A stretch of 64,000 bases of DNA. Origin: Microbacterium aurum. Its GTDB lineage: Bacteria > Actinomycetota > Actinomycetes > Actinomycetales > Microbacteriaceae. Made by a program: the position numbers and the translations under genes. The stretch spans positions 806,001 to 870,000 of the forward strand of contig NZ_JAFBCQ010000001.1 in the NCBI RefSeq assembly GCF_016907815.1, given 5' to 3'. Shown here piece by piece: positions 1 through 9,103 of the stretch. The first letter of the stretch is position 1, and every line of letters starts with the position of its first letter. The notes under the pieces are model-generated. The model was given only the letters and a program-made list of their open reading frames with translations, made no database searches and was not told where the DNA came from.

Positions 1-1245
1 CTGCGACCAGGCCTCGTAGTCGGCGCGGGTCCAGCCGTCGCGCTCGAACACGACGACACCGAGCTGCGGCTGGCGCACCAGCGAGAAGCCGGAGCGCACC
101 TCGATCTCATCCGCGATCCGCCGGGCCAGCACGATCGAGGCGCTGACGGCCTCGCGGTACGCGGCCGCGCCGTGCGTGGCGAGCGAGAACCACAGCGGAA
201 GCCCCCGGGCACGGCGGGTGAGGTGCGCGGCGTAGTCGGACGGGCTGTAGTCGGAGCGGTCGGTCAGGGTGTCGAGGTACTCCGCGTGCTGGGTGTGCGC
301 GCGCCGGCCCTGCTCGGGGTCGCGGTAGATGAGCGCGCACGCATCGAACGGGGCGAACAGCCACTTGTGCGGATCGACGATCACCGAGTCGGCCTGCTCG
401 ACTCCGGCGTACAGGTGGCGGGCGAGGGGTGAGAGCATGCCGGCGAGGCCGTAGGCGCCGTCGACGTGCAGCCAGATCCCGTGGGCGCGGGCTGCCGCCG
501 CGACACCGGCGATGTCGTCGACGATGCCGAAGTTGGTCGAGCCGGCCGTCGCGACGACGGCGAAGACCCGCTCGTGCACATCGGCCAGCACCGCGGCGAC
601 CGCATCGCCGCGCAGCACGCCGTCGGCATCCGTCGGCACCGTGACGACGTCGACGTCCATGACGCGCGCGGCCGACGCGATCGAGGAGTGCGCCTGCGAG
701 CTGCAGACGACGGCCCAGCGGGTCGGCGCGGCGGTACCGGTGTCGGCCCGGTGCGCGCGCGCCGCCTCGCGCGCGGCGACGAGGGCCGACAGGTTGCCGA
801 GCGTGCCGCCCTGCACGAAGACGCCTCCCGCGGATGCCGGCAGGCCGAACTCGTCGGCCAGCCAGCGCAGCACCTCGTTCTCGGCGTGCACGGCGCCGGC
901 ACCCTCCAGCCAGGAGCCGCCGTAGAGGGCGCTCGCCGACACGACGAGGTCGAAGGCCGCGGCTGCCTTCGTGGGCGCGGTCGGGATGAACGAGAGGTAC
1001 CGCGGGTCGTCGGTCGTGATGCAGGCGGGTGCGAGGACGTGCGTGAACACCCCGAGCGCGCGCTCGGCGCCGACCCCCTCTTCGGAGATCGTCCGCCCCG
1101 CCAGTCGGCTGAGTTCCGCGGCGGGCAGCGGCTTGTCCAGCGGGGTGTCCTGGGCGAGCAGGCGCTCGCGCGAGTAGTCGAGCACCAGGTCGACGATGCG
1201 GCGGGTCTCGGCGGTGACGTCGTGCATGCGGGCGGCATCGGTCAT
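1..1245 (-). CDS. PLP-dependent group II decarboxylase, 3' end beyond the window
   Basis: Open from the ATG at 1245 to base 1 (415 codons), so the C-terminus is missing. It belongs to the aromatic-L-amino-acid / 2,4-diaminobutyrate decarboxylase family of pyridoxal-phosphate enzymes. The product begins MTDAARMHDVTAETRR. It has the cofactor region HVDGAYG (about residue 265) and the Schiff-base lysine in VDPHKWLFAPFD (about residue 290). The start overlaps the stop of the upstream amidase gene by 4 bp (ATGA), so it is the last visible gene of a coupled operon with amidase and agmatine deiminase. By context it may decarboxylate a basic or aromatic amino acid feeding the same amine pathway; the substrate cannot be read from sequence. 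Confidence 0.85.
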   Translation of the reverse strand, partial: MTDAARMHDVTAETRRIVDLVLDYSRERLLAQDTPLDKPLPAAELSRLAGRTISEEGVGAERALGVFTHVLAPACITTDDPRYLSFIPTAPTKAAAAFDLVVSASALYGGSWLEGAGAVHAENEVLRWLADEFGLPASAGGVFVQGGTLGNLSALVAAREAARAHRADTGTAAPTRWAVVCSSQAHSSIASAARVMDVDVVTVPTDADGVLRGDAVAAVLADVHERVFAVVATAGSTNFGIVDDIAGVAAAARAHGIWLHVDGAYGLAGMLSPLARHLYAGVEQADSVIVDPHKWLFAPFDACALIYRDPEQGRRAHTQHAEYLDTLTDRSDYSPSDYAAHLTRRARGLPLWFSLATHGAAAYREAVSASIVLARRIADEIEVRSGFSLVRQPQLGVVVFERDGWTRADYEAWSQ

Positions 1246-2984
1246 GAATGAGCCTCGGCGGAAGAAGGGGCGGGGGTGGATGCCGGGAGGGCGGGAGTCC
1301 GCGGCGGCACCGGCCGCTCGTCGGTCAGCGTCTCGATCGCGCACCCGAGCCGCAGCAGGGCGGCATCGTCACCGGAGCGCCCGGCGATCGTGAGCCCCAC
1401 CGGCATCCGGGTGTCGTCCATCAGTCCGAGCGGAACGGTCACCGTCGGGATGCCGAGGTGACGGATCGCGAGGTTGCCGTTGGCGACCCAGACGCCGTTG
1501 CGCCAGCCGAGTTCGGCGGAGGCGGGGTTCACGTCCATGTCGGCACGACCGACATCGGCGACGGCGGGGAAGACGACGGCGTCGAGGCCGAGGTCGTCCA
1601 TCCACTCCTCCAGGTCGACCTCTCGCGTGCGCTCCAGGCCGCGAAGGCCGTCTTCGAGTTCGGGCATGTCCCGCCAGGTGACGCCTCGGTGCGCTCGCAC
1701 CCAGTCGGGATAGCTCGGCAGGTCGTCGTCGAAGCCGTCGTAGCGGTCGGGGAGGGCGCCGGCGGGGTGCGGGAAGATCAGCGCGCCGTCGACGTCGGCG
1801 AGCGTGTGCAGTGCCGCGTCGCCGTTGGCGGCGAGGAAGTCGTCCCACGACCATGCCGACAGGTCGAGGATCTCGCGATCAAGGTAAGCGCGGGTCACGA
1901 GCCCCCGGGTGAAGATCGTCGGCGCCCCGGGCCGGTCGCCTTCGTAGTTCGACACGACCGGGAAGTCGACCTCGACGACCTCCGCGCCGGCGGCGGTCAG
2001 TGCCGCGCGGGTCTTCTCCCACAGCGCGATGATCGACGCGCGCGTCTCGATGCGCTGGCCGGTCGGCCCGCCGATGCCGGGCGTCGGAGCGGTCCCGGCA
2101 TCCGGATCGGCGTTGATGTACATGCGGGGCACGCCGATCCGCCGTCCTGCCGGGGAGGCACCGTCGGCCAGGGCGGGGTAGGACGCGGGGCGCAGAGCGG
2201 ACGGCGCCGGCACCGGGATCCACGGCTGCGTGCGCCAGAAGTCGCCGCGGGTGTCGGGGTCGTCGGCGACGATCACGTCGAGCACCTCGAGCAGGTCGGC
2301 CATCGTGCGCGTGTGAGGGACGACGACGTCCATCGTCGGCACGAGCGGCCAGTTGCCGCGCGTCGAGATGACGCCGCGCGAGGGCGTGTAGGCGCACAGC
2401 GCGTTGTTCGAGGCCGGCCCACGTCCGCTCGACCAGGTCTCCTCGCCGAGGCCGAACGCGGCGAACGAGGCCGCGGTCGCCGTTCCGGAGCCGTTCGAGG
2501 ATCCCGAGGCGAACGGGGCGGTGAGCCAGTCGGCGGCGTATGGACTCTCGGCGCGGCCGTAGAGCCCGCGCTGCATGCCGCCGCCGGCCATCGGCGGCAT
2601 GTTGGTCAGTCCCAGGCAGATGGCACCCCCGGCGCGCAGCCGCTCGATCGTGAAGGCGTCGCGCTGCGCGACGAGCGTGGCGAAGGCGGGGGAGCCGGAT
2701 GCCGCGGTCAGCCCGCGGACGAGGTAGCTGTCCTTCGCGGTGTAGGGGATGCCGTCCAGCGGTGAGAGCACCTCGCCGCGGGCCCGGCGGGCGTCGGAGG
2801 CGGTTGCTTCCGCGTGCGCGTCGGGGTTGCGCACGACGACCGCGTTGAGCGCGGTCGCCGTGTCGGGACCGTCGTAGGCGTCGATGCGCGCGAGGTAGGC
2901 CTCGACGAGCTCGACGGCCGTGGTGCGCCCGTCCTCGAGCGCCGCGCGGAGGTCGGCGATGGTGGCCTCGACGACGTCGATCAT
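1242..2984 (-). CDS. Amidase-signature family amidase
   Basis: A 580-residue amidase-signature enzyme that hydrolyses a C-N amide bond. The Ser-cisSer-Lys triad appears complete: lysine in IPYTAKDSYLVRG (about residue 84), the cis-serine in ASGSSNGSGTA (about 160), and the nucleophile region EETWSSGRGPAS, which aligns with the usual TDTGGSIRIPA. It overlaps the agmatine deiminase gene upstream and the decarboxylase gene downstream by 4 bp each, so the three are translationally coupled. No nitrilase-type N-carbamoylputrescine amidase (AguB) is seen, so this enzyme may take that step and release putrescine, CO2 and ammonia. That role is inferred from position only; other amide substrates remain possible. 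Confidence 0.85.
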   Translation of the reverse strand: MIDVVEATIADLRAALEDGRTTAVELVEAYLARIDAYDGPDTATALNAVVVRNPDAHAEATASDARRARGEVLSPLDGIPYTAKDSYLVRGLTAASGSPAFATLVAQRDAFTIERLRAGGAICLGLTNMPPMAGGGMQRGLYGRAESPYAADWLTAPFASGSSNGSGTATAASFAAFGLGEETWSSGRGPASNNALCAYTPSRGVISTRGNWPLVPTMDVVVPHTRTMADLLEVLDVIVADDPDTRGDFWRTQPWIPVPAPSALRPASYPALADGASPAGRRIGVPRMYINADPDAGTAPTPGIGGPTGQRIETRASIIALWEKTRAALTAAGAEVVEVDFPVVSNYEGDRPGAPTIFTRGLVTRAYLDREILDLSAWSWDDFLAANGDAALHTLADVDGALIFPHPAGALPDRYDGFDDDLPSYPDWVRAHRGVTWRDMPELEDGLRGLERTREVDLEEWMDDLGLDAVVFPAVADVGRADMDVNPASAELGWRNGVWVANGNLAIRHLGIPTVTVPLGLMDDTRMPVGLTIAGRSGDDAALLRLGCAIETLTDERPVPPRTPALPASTPAPSSAEAHS

Positions 2985-4036
2985 CGCTCGGCCTCCTGCC
3001 CGCCGAGCGCCGGCTGCTGCTGAGTGATGCAGTGGATGCCGCCGCCACGCGCGAAGATCGGGCGAGCGTCGACCGTGACGATCTCGCGCCCCGGGTACGC
3101 ATCGGCGAGGATCATGCGGGCCTCGGCATCCGCTCTGTCCTCACCGAAGCCGCAGGCGATGACGCCGCCGTTCACGACGAGGTGGTTGACGTAGCTCCAG
3201 TCGACGAAGCCCTCGTCGTCGCGCAGGGTCGCCGGCGCGGGCAGCTCGACGATCTCGAGGCGGCGTCCGGCGGCATCGGTGTGGTCGGTGAGCAGCTCGC
3301 GCAGCGCCGCGCTGACGGCGTGGTCGGGGTGTGCCGCGTCGCGCTGGGTGTGCAGCAGCACGCGGCCCGGAGAGGGGAAGGTCGCGACGATGTCGACGTG
3401 GCCGTTCGTGCCGAAATCGTCGTAGTCGCGAGTGAGACCGCGCGGCAGCCAGATCGCCGTCGTCGTGCCGAGGGTGCGGGCGAACTCCGCCTCGACGCGG
3501 GCGCGATCGGCGTAGGGGTTGCGGCGCGGGTCGAGCTGCACCGTGTCGGTGAGCAGCACCGTGCCCTCGCCGTCGACGTGGAAGCCCCCGCCTTCGGCGA
3601 CCAGGGTCGAGGAGATGAGTTCCGCGCCGACCTCGGCCGCGACGATGCGGGCGTGCTCGGCGGAGCGTTCCCAACGCGCCCAGTCGTGTGCGCCCCAGCC
3701 GTTGAAGATCCAGTCGACGGCGCCCAGGATGCCGGGGCGCTCGTCATCCACGACGAAGGTCGGGCCGTGATCGCGCATCCAGAACTCGTCGACCGGCGCC
3801 TCGAGGATCGTGACGTCGCCGGGCAGCGTCCGCTGTGCGCGCGCGGTCTCGGCGGGATCGACGATCATCGTGACCGGCTCGAACCGGGCGATGGCGGCGG
3901 CGACCTCCGTCCACGCGGCGTAGCCCTCCTCACGCTCGGCGGCGGTGTCGCCGAGCGTGGGGCCCTCCACGGGGAAGGCCATCCATGTGCGCGCGTGTGG
4001 CGCGGTCTCGCTCGGCATCCGCCAGCTCATCGGCAT
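2981..4036 (-). CDS. aguA: Agmatine deiminase family protein
   Basis: A 351-residue member of the peptidyl-arginine/agmatine deiminase family, which converts agmatine to N-carbamoylputrescine and ammonia. Diagnostic features are WMRDHGPTFVVD (about residue 85), EGGGFHVDGEGTVLLTD (about 146), NGHVDIVA with a catalytic histidine (about 210), and the C-terminal nucleophile cysteine in GGGIHCITQQQP. Two starts are close together (ATG at 4036 and at 4030); the first is given. It is divergent from the TetR gene with only 40 bp between them and is the first gene of a coupled operon with amidase and decarboxylase. Expression is probably controlled from the shared palindrome at 4069-4084. Confidence 0.88.
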   Translation of the reverse strand: MPMSWRMPSETAPHARTWMAFPVEGPTLGDTAAEREEGYAAWTEVAAAIARFEPVTMIVDPAETARAQRTLPGDVTILEAPVDEFWMRDHGPTFVVDDERPGILGAVDWIFNGWGAHDWARWERSAEHARIVAAEVGAELISSTLVAEGGGFHVDGEGTVLLTDTVQLDPRRNPYADRARVEAEFARTLGTTTAIWLPRGLTRDYDDFGTNGHVDIVATFPSPGRVLLHTQRDAAHPDHAVSAALRELLTDHTDAAGRRLEIVELPAPATLRDDEGFVDWSYVNHLVVNGGVIACGFGEDRADAEARMILADAYPGREIVTVDARPIFARGGGIHCITQQQPALGGQEAER

Positions 4037-4061
4037 CCTCGACTGTCGTCCGGTCCTGGAG

Positions 4062-4084
4062 TAGCTTATTGATCACATGATCAA
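4062..4084. promoter_or_regulatory. Divergent promoter region with palindromic operator
   Basis: A perfect inverted repeat, TTGATCA-ca-TGATCAA, occupies 4069-4084 and includes the ATG of the TetR gene (4077). A TANNNT-type box, TAGCTT, lies at 4062-4067, so the TetR mRNA may start at or next to its own ATG (leaderless). The deiminase gene starts 33 bp to the left. This is the expected arrangement for a TetR repressor that controls itself and the divergent operon. The palindrome is seen; its use as the operator is inference. Confidence 0.6.
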
Positions 4085-4736
4085 CTCACCGGAGGGTAGC
4101 GAGCGGATGCCGTCGACGTCAACTGCCGGACGGGCGCGGATGAGCGCCGATCAGAGGCGCGAGCAGATCGCGGGCGCTGCGCGCGAGATCGCGCTCGCCG
4201 AGGGACTGGACGCGGTCACGCTGCGCGCCGTCGCCGCGCGGGTGGGCGTGGCCTCCGGGTTGGTCGCCCACTACATCCCGAGCATGGACGACCTGATCGC
4301 CGACACGTTCTTCGACATCGTCTCGGCCGAGCTCGACGAGGTGCGCGCGCTGCTTCCCGACGCTGCCGCTTCCGTACGGATCGGTGCGCTGCTGCGGACG
4401 ACCCTGGATCCCGCTCGCCGCGACGTCACCCTGGTCTGGGTGCAGGCGTGGGCGCTGGGCACGCGCAACACCCCGCTGGCCGAGCGGGTGCGCGCGGCGA
4501 TGGATGCGTGGCGCGCCGTGATCGCTGAGGAGGTCGCACGCGGGATGGCAGACGGGGCCATCCCCGCCGGCGACCCGGAGCCCCTCGCGTGGCATCTGCT
4601 GGCCATGATCGACGGTCTCAGCGCCCACGCGCTGGTGGGCTGGGGGCCCGGGATCGAGCCCGTCGCGCCCGTGCTCCGTGCGGCCGCGGGGCTGCTGCGC
4701 GTCGATGCGGAGACGCTCAGTCCAGGCTCGCCATGA
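4077..4736 (+). CDS. TetR/AcrR family transcriptional regulator
   Basis: A 219-residue TetR-type repressor. The N-terminal helix-turn-helix spans about residues 25-70 (REQIAGAAREIALAEGLDAV, then LRAVAARVGVASGLVAHYI), preceded by a short Ser/Thr/Arg-rich tail. The rest is a helical ligand-binding domain. The start ATG lies inside a 16-bp palindrome, which suggests autorepression. It is divergent from the deiminase operon and its 3' end overlaps the convergent aldehyde dehydrogenase gene by 20 bp. Because genes for amine catabolism lie on both sides, the ligand may be an amine or pathway intermediate; this is inference. An internal ATG at 4107 or 4140 is a possible alternative start. Confidence 0.88.
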   Translation: MINSPEGSERMPSTSTAGRARMSADQRREQIAGAAREIALAEGLDAVTLRAVAARVGVASGLVAHYIPSMDDLIADTFFDIVSAELDEVRALLPDAAASVRIGALLRTTLDPARRDVTLVWVQAWALGTRNTPLAERVRAAMDAWRAVIAEEVARGMADGAIPAGDPEPLAWHLLAMIDGLSAHALVGWGPGIEPVAPVLRAAAGLLRVDAETLSPGSP

Positions 4737-6153
4737 CGTGCTTGAGGCGGGTGTAGTCCTCGAACCCGTAGACCGAGAGATCCTTGCCGTACCCGGAGTG
4801 CTTGAAGCCGCCGTGTGGCATGTCCGAGACGAACGGGATGTGCGCGTTGATCCAGACGCAGCCGAAGTCGAGATCGCGCGAGAACCGCAGCGCCCGCGCG
4901 TGCTCGCGCGTCCAGACGGATGCCGCGAGGGCGTACGGCACCCCGTTGGCCAGCGCGAGCGCGTCCTCCTCCGACGCGAACGGCTGCACCGTGAGCACCG
5001 GGCCGAAGATCTCCTGCTGCACGACCTCGTCGTCCTGGCGGACGCCCGTGACGATCGTCGCCTCGAAGAAGCAGCCGGCATCGCCCTGGCGATGCCCGCC
5101 GATCGCGATCGCCGCGTGCGACGGCAGCCGGTCGACGAACCCCTGCACGCGCGCGAGCTGGTCGGGGTTGTTCACCGGTCCGAAGAACGCATCCGGGTCG
5201 TCCGGTGCGCCCGCCTTGGCGTGATCGCGGGTGTGGGCGACGAGCTTCGCGACCAGCTCGTCGTGCACGGCGGCATCCACGAGCACGCGCGTCGCGGCGG
5301 TGCAGTCCTGGCCGGCGTTGAAGAACGCCGCCTCCACGATGCCGCGGGCGGCGCGGTCGAGGTCGGCGTCGGCGAAGACGAGGGCCGGCGCCTTGCCGCC
5401 GAGCTCCAGGTGCACACGCTTGAGGCTTTGCGCGGCCGAAGCGGCCACCTGCATGCCGGCGCGCACCGAACCGGTGATCGCGACGAGCTGCGGGGTCGGG
5501 TGCTCCACGAGCATCCGGCCGGTCTCCCGGTCGCCGAGGACGACGTTGAGGACCCCGGCGGGGAAGATCTCGGCGGCGAGTTCGGCGAGGCGCACCGTCG
5601 TCTGCGGCGTCGTCTCGCTCGGCTTCAGCACGACCGTGTTTCCCGCCGCGAGGGCCGGGCCGATCTTCCACACGGCCATGTTCAGCGGGTAGTTCCACGG
5701 CGTCACCTGGGCGACGACGCCGATCGGCTCGCGGCGCACGTACGACGTGAACCCCTCCGCGTACTCGGCCGCCGCCCGCCCGTCGAGGTCACGGGCGGCG
5801 CCCGCGAAGAAGCGCAGCTGGTCGATCGACTGGACGATCTCGTCGGCGACCAGGTTCGCGCGGGGCTTGCCCGTGTCCTGCGACTCCAGATCGGCGAACT
5901 CCTCCGCGTGCGCCTCCAGCGCATCCGCGAGACGGAACAGCAGCAGCTGGCGCTGGGCGGGCGTCGTGCGCTTCCACGTCTCGAAGGCGCGGGATGCCGC
6001 GGCGAACGCCGCATCCACCTCGTCCGCCGTCGAGATGGGCGCGTGCGCGTACACCTCGCCGGTCACCGGGCTCACGAGCGGCAGGGCCGCGCCGACCGAG
6101 GCGACCGGCACCCCGTTGACGACGTTGCGGAGCACGGTCGTCGACGTCGTCAC
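4717..6153 (-). CDS. Aldehyde dehydrogenase, gamma-aminobutyraldehyde/betaine-aldehyde type
   Basis: A 478-residue NAD(P)-dependent aldehyde dehydrogenase. It shows the cofactor motif VTPWNYPLNM (about residue 150), the general-base glutamate in HLELGGKAP (about 253), the nucleophile cysteine in FNAGQDCTAATRV (about 287) and the C-terminal motif EIFGPVLTVQPF. The GTG at 6153 overlaps the aminotransferase stop (GTGA); an open frame continues further upstream through that gene but has no family homology there, so GTG 6153 is chosen. Coupling to a class III aminotransferase suggests successive steps: deamination of a diamine to an aminoaldehyde, then oxidation to an amino acid such as GABA. The substrate is inferred. 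Confidence 0.88.
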   Translation of the reverse strand: MTTSTTVLRNVVNGVPVASVGAALPLVSPVTGEVYAHAPISTADEVDAAFAAASRAFETWKRTTPAQRQLLLFRLADALEAHAEEFADLESQDTGKPRANLVADEIVQSIDQLRFFAGAARDLDGRAAAEYAEGFTSYVRREPIGVVAQVTPWNYPLNMAVWKIGPALAAGNTVVLKPSETTPQTTVRLAELAAEIFPAGVLNVVLGDRETGRMLVEHPTPQLVAITGSVRAGMQVAASAAQSLKRVHLELGGKAPALVFADADLDRAARGIVEAAFFNAGQDCTAATRVLVDAAVHDELVAKLVAHTRDHAKAGAPDDPDAFFGPVNNPDQLARVQGFVDRLPSHAAIAIGGHRQGDAGCFFEATIVTGVRQDDEVVQQEIFGPVLTVQPFASEEDALALANGVPYALAASVWTREHARALRFSRDLDFGCVWINAHIPFVSDMPHGGFKHSGYGKDLSVYGFEDYTRLKHVMASLD

Positions 6154-7517
6154 GATGCCACCTCGGCATCGGTGACCTCGAGCGCGCGGTCGATGATGTC
6201 GAGGCCCCGCACGAGGTCGTCCTCCGACACGATCAACGGCGGCGCCACGTGCACGCGGTTGAAGTGCGTGAACGGCCACAGGCCCGCCTTCTTGCACGCC
6301 GCCGCGAACGCGGCCATCGGCGCGGCGTCCGCTCCCGCCGCATTGAACGGAACCAACGGCTCGCGGCTCTGGCGGTCGCGCACGAGCTCGATCGCCCAGA
6401 ACAGACCGAGACCGCGCACCTCGCCGACCGACGGGTGCCGGGCGGCCATCTGCTCCAGTCGCGGACGCACGACGCGCTCGCCGAGGTCGCGGACGCGCTC
6501 CAAAATGCCGTCGCGACGGAACACCTCGAAGGTGGCGATCCCCGGGGCGCACGCCAGCGGATGCCCGGAGTACGTCAGTCCGCCCGGGAAGGAGACCGTG
6601 TCGAAATGGGCGGCGATGCGGTCGGAGATGACGACGCCGCCCAACGGCACGTAGCCGGAGTTGACGCCCTTCGCGAAGGTGATGAGGTCGGGCACGACGT
6701 CGAAGTTCTCGAAGCCCCACCAGGTGCCGAGGCGTCCGAAACCGACCATGACCTCGTCGGCGATGTAGACGATGCCGTAGCGATCGCAGAGCTCGCGCAC
6801 GCCGGGCAGGTAGCCGGGCGGCGGGATCAGCACGCCGTTGGTGCCCACGACCGACTCGATGATGATCGCGCCGATCGTCGAAGCGCCTTCCAGGATGATC
6901 GTCTGCTCGAGGTGCGCGAGCGCACGCTCTGTCTCCTGCTCGGGGGAAGCCGCGTGGAACGGCGAGCGGTAGGCGTACGGCCCGAAGAAGTGCACGACGG
7001 ACGCATCGGCCGGCTCGTTCGCCCACCGGCGCGGGTCGCCGGTCAGAGTGATGGCGGTCGAGGTGTTGCCGTGATAGCTGCGGTACATCGCCAGCACCTT
7101 GCGCTTGCCGGTGACCAGGCGCGCCATGCGCACCGCGTTCTCGTTGGCATCGGCCCCGCCGTTGGTGAAGAAGACCTTCGAGAAGCCGTCGGGAGCGATC
7201 TCGCTGATGCGGCGCGCCAGCTCGCCACGCGTGTCGTTGGCCATCGACGGCTGGATCGTGGCGAGGCGCCCCGCTTGCTCCTGGATCGCCGCGACCAGAT
7301 CGGGGTGCTGGTGGCCGAGGTTGAGGTTCACCAGCTGTGACGAGAAGTCGAGGTAGCTGTTTCCGGCATAGTCCCAGAACGTCGCGCCCGCACCTCCCGC
7401 AACCGGCAGCGGGTCGATGAGCGCCTGCGCGCTCCACGAGTGGAAGACGTGGCTGCGGTCGTCGCCGCGGACCGCGGCATCCGCCGCAGGGTCGGCGACC
7501 GGGTCGATGGTGCTCAT
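6150..7517 (-). CDS. Class III aminotransferase (putrescine/omega-amino acid type)
   Basis: A 455-residue PLP-dependent fold-type I aminotransferase. Visible motifs are NGGADANENAVRMAR (about residue 115), YRSYHGNTSTAI (about 143), IADEVMVGFGRLGTWWG with the cofactor aspartate (about 248), and the Schiff-base lysine in TFAKGVNSGYVPLGG (about 280). ATG 7517 is preceded by GGAGAC. The gene is coupled by 4 bp to the aldehyde dehydrogenase behind it and lies 25 bp after the methylmalonate-semialdehyde dehydrogenase gene, so all three probably form one transcript. The family acts on omega-amines such as putrescine, GABA, beta-alanine or taurine; the neighbouring deiminase makes putrescine-like diamines the best guess. 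Confidence 0.88.
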   Translation of the reverse strand: MSTIDPVADPAADAAVRGDDRSHVFHSWSAQALIDPLPVAGGAGATFWDYAGNSYLDFSSQLVNLNLGHQHPDLVAAIQEQAGRLATIQPSMANDTRGELARRISEIAPDGFSKVFFTNGGADANENAVRMARLVTGKRKVLAMYRSYHGNTSTAITLTGDPRRWANEPADASVVHFFGPYAYRSPFHAASPEQETERALAHLEQTIILEGASTIGAIIIESVVGTNGVLIPPPGYLPGVRELCDRYGIVYIADEVMVGFGRLGTWWGFENFDVVPDLITFAKGVNSGYVPLGGVVISDRIAAHFDTVSFPGGLTYSGHPLACAPGIATFEVFRRDGILERVRDLGERVVRPRLEQMAARHPSVGEVRGLGLFWAIELVRDRQSREPLVPFNAAGADAAPMAAFAAACKKAGLWPFTHFNRVHVAPPLIVSEDDLVRGLDIIDRALEVTDAEVAS

Positions 7518-7542
7518 GATGTCTCCTTCGGATGCCGCGGAC

Positions 7543-9030
<1,488 letters not shown>

Positions 9031-9103
9031 GAGGGCTCCTGTTCGGACAGTTCGACCGGGTCGTGACATGCTTATGCTGACGGAGCGCAGGGGGGAGACG
9101 CAG
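9031..9103. promoter_or_regulatory. mmsA-pucR divergent promoter region
   Basis: TTCGAC at 9051-9056 and TATGCT at 9073-9078, separated by 16 bp, form a plausible promoter for the PucR gene, whose GTG is at 9104. The octamer TCGGACAG occurs at 9043-9050 and again at 9133-9140, where it starts a perfect inverted repeat TCGGAC-agaac-GTCCGA (9133-9149) just inside the PucR coding region. These could be operator half-sites for PucR, but none has been tested. Confidence 0.4.

Noticed and set aside
381..1238. A complete 285-codon minus-strand frame
   Set aside because: It is a Ser/Pro/Arg-rich shadow of the PLP decarboxylase gene, whose true frame (1245 to 1) stays open to the window edge.
4717..7437. 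A 906-codon open frame through the aminotransferase into the aldehyde dehydrogenase
   Set aside because: The first 428 codons are an Arg/Ala-rich antisense-like translation of the aminotransferase gene in another frame. Homology begins only at GTG 6153.
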